DNA from: Coriaria nepalensis
Taxonomy: Eukaryota > Streptophyta > Magnoliopsida > Cucurbitales > Coriariaceae
Direction: 5' to 3'
Length of the DNA stretch: 64,000 bases
Assembly: GCA_027186245.1 (NCBI GenBank)
Contig: CP114492.1
Location: forward strand, 193,501 to 257,500
Numbering within the stretch: position 1 is the stretch's first letter; every line of letters starts with the position of its first letter. A program made the position numbers and the translations under genes. Shown here piece by piece: positions 59,864-64,000 of the stretch. Under the pieces are notes generated by a model, which was not told the DNA's origin, made no database searches, and worked only from the letters and a program-made list of their open reading frames with translations.

Positions 59864-61461
59864 TTAAAATTACCAAGTGAAATCCAGCAAACCAAAATGA
59901 TTCAAATCCAATTACTCTTATCTGATCATCGTGTTCTATATCTTTCATACTTTCTCTCTTTTTTCTCCTAAGTAAGTAAAAATCTTACAAAACATATCTA
60001 TCCAACCTTAGAATAACAAAGTTCTTTTAGAGACAAAGAGGAAGTTGTTGTCTAAGGAATTAGTTAATCAATTAGCATGTCATGTTGATCCAAGATCCAT
60101 ATATTGGACCTATCTATGGAAAATCTATGGAAGATCCATATGTTGCTTATAAGAATGGGTTTAAATGAAATGCTAAGTGGATGATCCATTCATAATCCTA
60201 GTGGGTGGGTGTTAAAAGTGATCCGGTCCCACAAAAAGAATTCAAACATTCTAAAGTTTGCATAAAATATTTATGATTTTATAGTTTATGTGTTACCGTA
60301 TAATGTATACATTATACGTAACAAAATACAAAAAGATCGAAAATGTTCTTCAAAGAAAACGTTGCTTTTGTTAGGAACCACAAGTCTATCCAACCAATTA
60401 ATTCCCTTAACGAAGACGATTTCTCACAATCAATCTAGCTACCTACTTGCATGTAACACTAGATCATGTATCGTAGCTTTAGTACACTTTAGCTACTTTT
60501 TATTTTATTTTATTTTATTATATACTTTGGACGCTTCCTCTTGAATCAATTAGTTAACTAACCATGAATCAAAACCAGATCTTCATCAACTATGAATGTA
60601 TAGATATCTCCATGAGGGCAGGCTACCAAGTAGTGTGATTAAGACATGGATGCTGCCATATCAATGTTGTGTAATGAAATAATTAGTTGTTAATTAATTA
60701 TATGGGTAATCTAGGATTAAAATATTGATCAACTATACTAACACTTGTGTTAAAAGCGAATAAAATTGTAATTGGTATGAGTTTATTTATATGGAGTTGC
60801 TAATTATTTAGATTCAAGTGGGTGTTTGAATATTTATGATATAGTAGCTACTTAACAAGAGAATTAGCATCGAAAATGGACAACTACTAGCATATTCACG
60901 ATGTACACTTCTCGACAAGATGATCAATTAGTTGATTCTTGGCAATAGCATGGATGGATCCTCATCAAGAGTTAATGCCCTTCCATCACAAGAGAAAAAA
61001 AAAAAAAAAAAACTCATTGTTTCATTAACGCCCATACATAAAAAGGGTCTTACCTCAAGCTCAATGGGTCCCAAATCTACTATCAAGAGACATGACCTTT
61101 AAAGAAGGCCAACTGCCACGTGTCAGATTTTGATGCGTACAAAGTGGAACTGGCCCATTTTGATCGCCCATTAGACAATACAAAGGCAGTGGAGTATCCA
61201 CACACACAACACAAACACAAAGAGCTAAGTAGAGAGACAACAATACATTAAATCTCCCTTTAAGAAAACGTGGAGGCTATCATCAATCTACTCTCATTTT
61301 CATCTCTTTCTATCTAACACTATAAGAGACTCCTCAGAATATTCTCTAAATTAAAGATTCACAAACAAACAGTTCAATTTTAAAAATATATTTATATAAA
61401 AAATTTTTAAAAAAAACCCAAATTGAACCCTCCTTTTCATTTTCTTTTATGTTTTGTTCTC
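58443..61461. other. Intergenic, about 3 kb, no gene seen
   Basis: AT-rich. Contains a 28-base poly-A run (about 58,985-59,008), (TA)n at about 59,232-59,256 and (TTTA)n at 59,821-59,866. All open frames (58,544; 59,786; 60,290; 61,061) are microsatellite-derived or low-complexity. Confidence 0.55.
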
Positions 61462-61473
61462 TATATATAAATA
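61462..61473 (+). promoter_or_regulatory. TATA box of the ATL gene
   Basis: TATATATAAATA lies 94 bases before the start codon, fitting a transcription start near 61,495 and a leader of about 60 bases. Confidence 0.6.
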
Positions 61474-61555
61474 CTAGTCCTCTTTTCTTCAACCCACCTC
61501 CAACAAGTCCATTGATTCTCACTGAAAACTCTTCTTACAATACTTTTGTCAAGCC

Positions 61556-62305
61556 ATGTCATTTTCCTCCCATTTCAATCCTCATCTCCTTCTCCAATAC
61601 TCAGATTTCTACTCCAGAAGATTACTCCTCCATACTTCACTCTACAACCCGAGAACATCAGGCCCGCCGCCATCTTCCAGCCCCACCACAATCAACAGCC
61701 ACGATGCCTCCACCGAGTCATACTCGGGCGACACTAGCTTCGACGCAAATGTTGTTATGGTCCTCTCCGTTCTCTTATGTGCTCTAATTTTCTCTCTTGG
61801 TTTGAACTCAATCGTTCGGTGCGCATTAAGATGCTTGAATTTAGTCGGGAATTCCGAGGACGATCATTCTAACAACCGCATAAACCCTAGCACCGCTGCA
61901 TCAGCTCGGTTAGCCACCACGGGAGTAAAGAAGAAGGCGCTAAAGACCTTTCCTATTGTACACTATTTGCCAGAGCTCAAACTTCCCGGTTTGGACACGG
62001 ATTGTATAATTTGCTTATCGGAATTTAATACCGGAGATAGGGTTCGGCTTCTTCCGAAATGCAACCACGGATTTCATATTAAATGCATCGATAAATGGCT
62101 TAGTACGCACTCGTCTTGCCCGAAATGTAGGCAGTGTTTGATCGAGACCTGCCACAAAATTATTGGCGGTTGTGGTGGTGGTGCCACCACGACCATGTTG
62201 GCTAGCTCATCTGAAGTGCCTCGGCCGGTGGTAGTCCAAGAAAGTGTTGTAAGCATAGGGATTGGGCCCTTGGAACCGGAAGATTTGGTACGCAGTTATA
62301 GGTGA
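61556..62305 (+). CDS. RING-H2 E3 ubiquitin ligase, ATL75-80-like
   Basis: An intronless 249-residue frame, the normal architecture of ATL genes. One transmembrane helix is at about 64-86 (NVVMVLSVLLCALIFSLGLNS). A basic stretch (GVKKKALKTFP) and the GLD motif (145-147) follow, then a RING-H2 finger with Cys150, Cys153, Cys169, His171, His174, Cys177, Cys188 and Cys191, with the family's CIDKWL and CPKCR phrases. The RING recruits an E2, and the membrane helix anchors the ligase at plasma or endomembranes. Members are often fast elicitor- or sugar-responsive. The closest group appears to be ATL75-80, which cluster beside ATG1t and ATG13b in Arabidopsis. The start at 61,556 gives a normal-length extracellular/luminal N-terminus. 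Other frames in this stretch are shadows. Confidence 0.93.
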   Translation: MSFSSHFNPHLLLQYSDFYSRRLLLHTSLYNPRTSGPPPSSSPTTINSHDASTESYSGDTSFDANVVMVLSVLLCALIFSLGLNSIVRCALRCLNLVGNSEDDHSNNRINPSTAASARLATTGVKKKALKTFPIVHYLPELKLPGLDTDCIICLSEFNTGDRVRLLPKCNHGFHIKCIDKWLSTHSSCPKCRQCLIETCHKIIGGCGGGATTTMLASSSEVPRPVVVQESVVSIGIGPLEPEDLVRSYR

Positions 62306-64000
62306 TGTACATACACATATATAAAGATACATGAGTTAGTTAATTATAGCCAACTCTAGTTTTAATTTTGGTTATGAAAATTGTAATTATTTGTGTGAAA
62401 ATTACAAGGTCAAAGGCTGTCCGGTAGAAAATGGTTCTAGCTAGTGTTAATCAATGGATCCTGAAACATGAAATTTGTACATATAATTGTAAATATGGGT
62501 TTCTTCTCCATTTCTTTCTCTCTTTCTCTTTCGTTTCATTTTCAATTATCCCAGGTTTCTTTTAGATTAATTACACTAATTAAAGTTAATTAATTTAAAA
62601 CAAATTGAAAAGTAGCTTTTGTTGGAATTTGATCTTGAGGTAAATCTGACAAAGAAAAGCATGAAGCAATTGGCCGGATCTTAGGACTCCGAGAAGGCGA
62701 TTACTCTCATGATTGCATCGTATGCGTTACATTTACGTATTTATTAAACTTAATAATAACTATATAAAATGTAATTGACATCATGGGGTGGACCCCCACA
62801 TGAAACCCTACAAAATGATAATGATGAGTTTTCCCCTTCTAGCTGAAGAAACAGACGTGGATGAGAAATGGTTCCCCCTTCTTGATTATCTCACGACGTT
62901 TGTGGTTAAGGAATCACACTTTATCCAGATCTATGTATAAATTACATTTCATAAAATGGTGAACCCACATTTCGAGAAGCGTAGGATATGTTTCAGTAAG
63001 GATTAATTCTCTTAAAATTTTCATGACGGCGGTAGGATTACATTGTCCTAACTCTTAACCAAATCGTGGGCTTTTGTGCTTGGCTTGAAACATGTGAACA
63101 TGTTTCGCTAAGGATTAAAATTCTCTAAAAAAAAATTTCATGATGGCCGGAGAGAGTAACTACATTGTCCTAAACAGACATGGGCTTTTGTGCAGTGACT
63201 GAAAAAAGTTGACATCGAGGAAGAATAAGACCTCAAGTCCTGTTAATTTTAAACCCTAGTCCTGTTAAATGATTTGGATACGATACATATTAATGGAAGA
63301 GTGAGATTTCTATGATTCTAAGAATGTAATAAACTATATCTTTGTTGTAATGGTTCAGGTAAATCCCATTTATAACTTTCAGCTTTTTTTTTTTTTTTTT
63401 CCTTCCATGTTATGGTTGATGCAATTATATATAAAAGGAAACTTTGATGATTGTGGGCTATTCACGAAAGGGTTTAAGATTTTTTAACAACAATCAACTA
63501 TTTCATAAAAATAATTTTAAATTATTCCATATCGCACTGAAAGCTAGTATATATATATATATATATATATATGTGCAGCAGCAGCAGCTCTTGATTGAAG
63601 CCTGTTGAAGATTAATGGAAGCTGAGAGGGAAAAGCAAAAGCACGATCTTTGCTCCCACCAACAACAACTTTCAAATCGAATGAAGATTGTAATATCGAA
63701 TCTACTATATGTATCCACATGTCGTGTCTCCCTCTGGAGGGGTTCACCGCCATATTTCATATTATATATATATATATACTCTTGTTTTAGTAGGGATCAG
63801 AGTCAGACAAGATTATATTGATAAGGATGAGTAAAAAATTTGAATCCGATAAATTTGGATATGATATTTACCTTAAAAGATATTATCGGACTCATTATCG
63901 ATCCGATATATTAGATTATGAATCTCCGATCGGATGCTTGTAATTCGATATGTTAAATGAATAATTAAAATAAAATATAAAAATCTAAACTTTAAATTCA
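62306..64000. other. Intergenic to the window end, no gene seen
   Basis: The ATL 3' UTR is followed by AT-rich DNA. Two partly similar blocks of about 110 bases occur at about 62,990-63,060 and 63,100-63,180 (AAGGATTAATTCTC / AAGGATTAAAATTC, CATGACGG / CATGATGG, ACATTGTCCTAA twice, GGGCTTTTGTGC twice), an old local duplication. (TA)n is at 63,549-63,572. Repeats of CCGATA/TCGGAT type fill the last 150 bases. Confidence 0.5.

Noticed and set aside
63503..63821. Overlapping frames around 63.6 kb on both strands
   Set aside because: They include a (TA)n microsatellite and CAG run, overlap antisense and show no family similarity.

Overview
The window is nuclear DNA of a eudicot plant. The genes are spliced with GT-AG introns, intergenic DNA is AT-rich with many (TA)n, (TTTA)n and (GA)n microsatellites, and the families are plant-specific (NAC, YUCCA, HECATE/IND-type bHLH, PMEI-PME, ATXR5, VQ, PUB, SIP aquaporin, G-type lectin receptor kinases, ATL RING-H2). 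The species cannot be named from the sequence. No bacterial-type system, CRISPR array, rRNA or tRNA gene was found.

Layout. 0-3 kb (minus): an ANAC082-type NAC factor with a small peptide uORF in its leader. 4.1-12 kb (minus): a 16-exon PI4-kinase beta gene. 15.2-17.5 kb (plus): a YUCCA10-type monooxygenase. 17.9-19.9 kb: a decayed LINE. 20.6-21.4 kb (minus): a HEC3/IND-like bHLH. 24.3-26.8 kb (plus): a PME51-like pectinesterase. 27.6-28.6 kb (minus): a DUF506 protein. 29.5-31.7 kb (minus): an ATXR5-type H3K27 methyltransferase. 33.1-33.8 kb (plus): an MKS1-like VQ protein. 35.5-36.8 kb (minus): a PUB27/28/29-type U-box E3 ligase. 37.6-38.3 kb (plus): a SIP1-like aquaporin. 38.6-43.9 kb (plus): a DUF167 gene broken by a Ty1/copia element lying in its last exon. 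44.1-45.9 kb: a decayed lectin receptor kinase. 46.5-48.05 kb (plus): an ATG1t-like kinase. 48.8-54.05 kb (plus): two intact intronless lectin receptor kinases, one lacking the catalytic Asp. 56.3-58.4 kb (plus): ATG13. 61.6-62.3 kb (plus): an ATL RING-H2 ligase.

Gene order resembles three Arabidopsis segments as I recall them: At5g09330-09800 (NAC082, PI4Kb2, HEC3, PME51, ATXR5, PUB28), At3g18690-18773 (MKS1, PUB29, ATG13b, ATL77) and At1g48910-49230 (YUC10, DUF167, ATG1t, ATL75-78). This suggests an ancestral block that was duplicated and fractionated in Arabidopsis and is still largely together here. Insertions into it include the LINE, the copia element and the receptor-kinase cluster.

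There is no operon-like cooperation. The closest functional link is that an ATG1-type kinase and ATG13, partners in autophagy initiation, lie about 8 kb apart. The most informative details are the NAC082 leader peptide, the retrotransposon in a conserved gene, the catalytic-loop Asp-to-Asn change in one receptor kinase, and an ATXR5 PCNA-binding motif created at a splice junction. Exon borders were read by eye from GT-AG signals, frame and family similarity.
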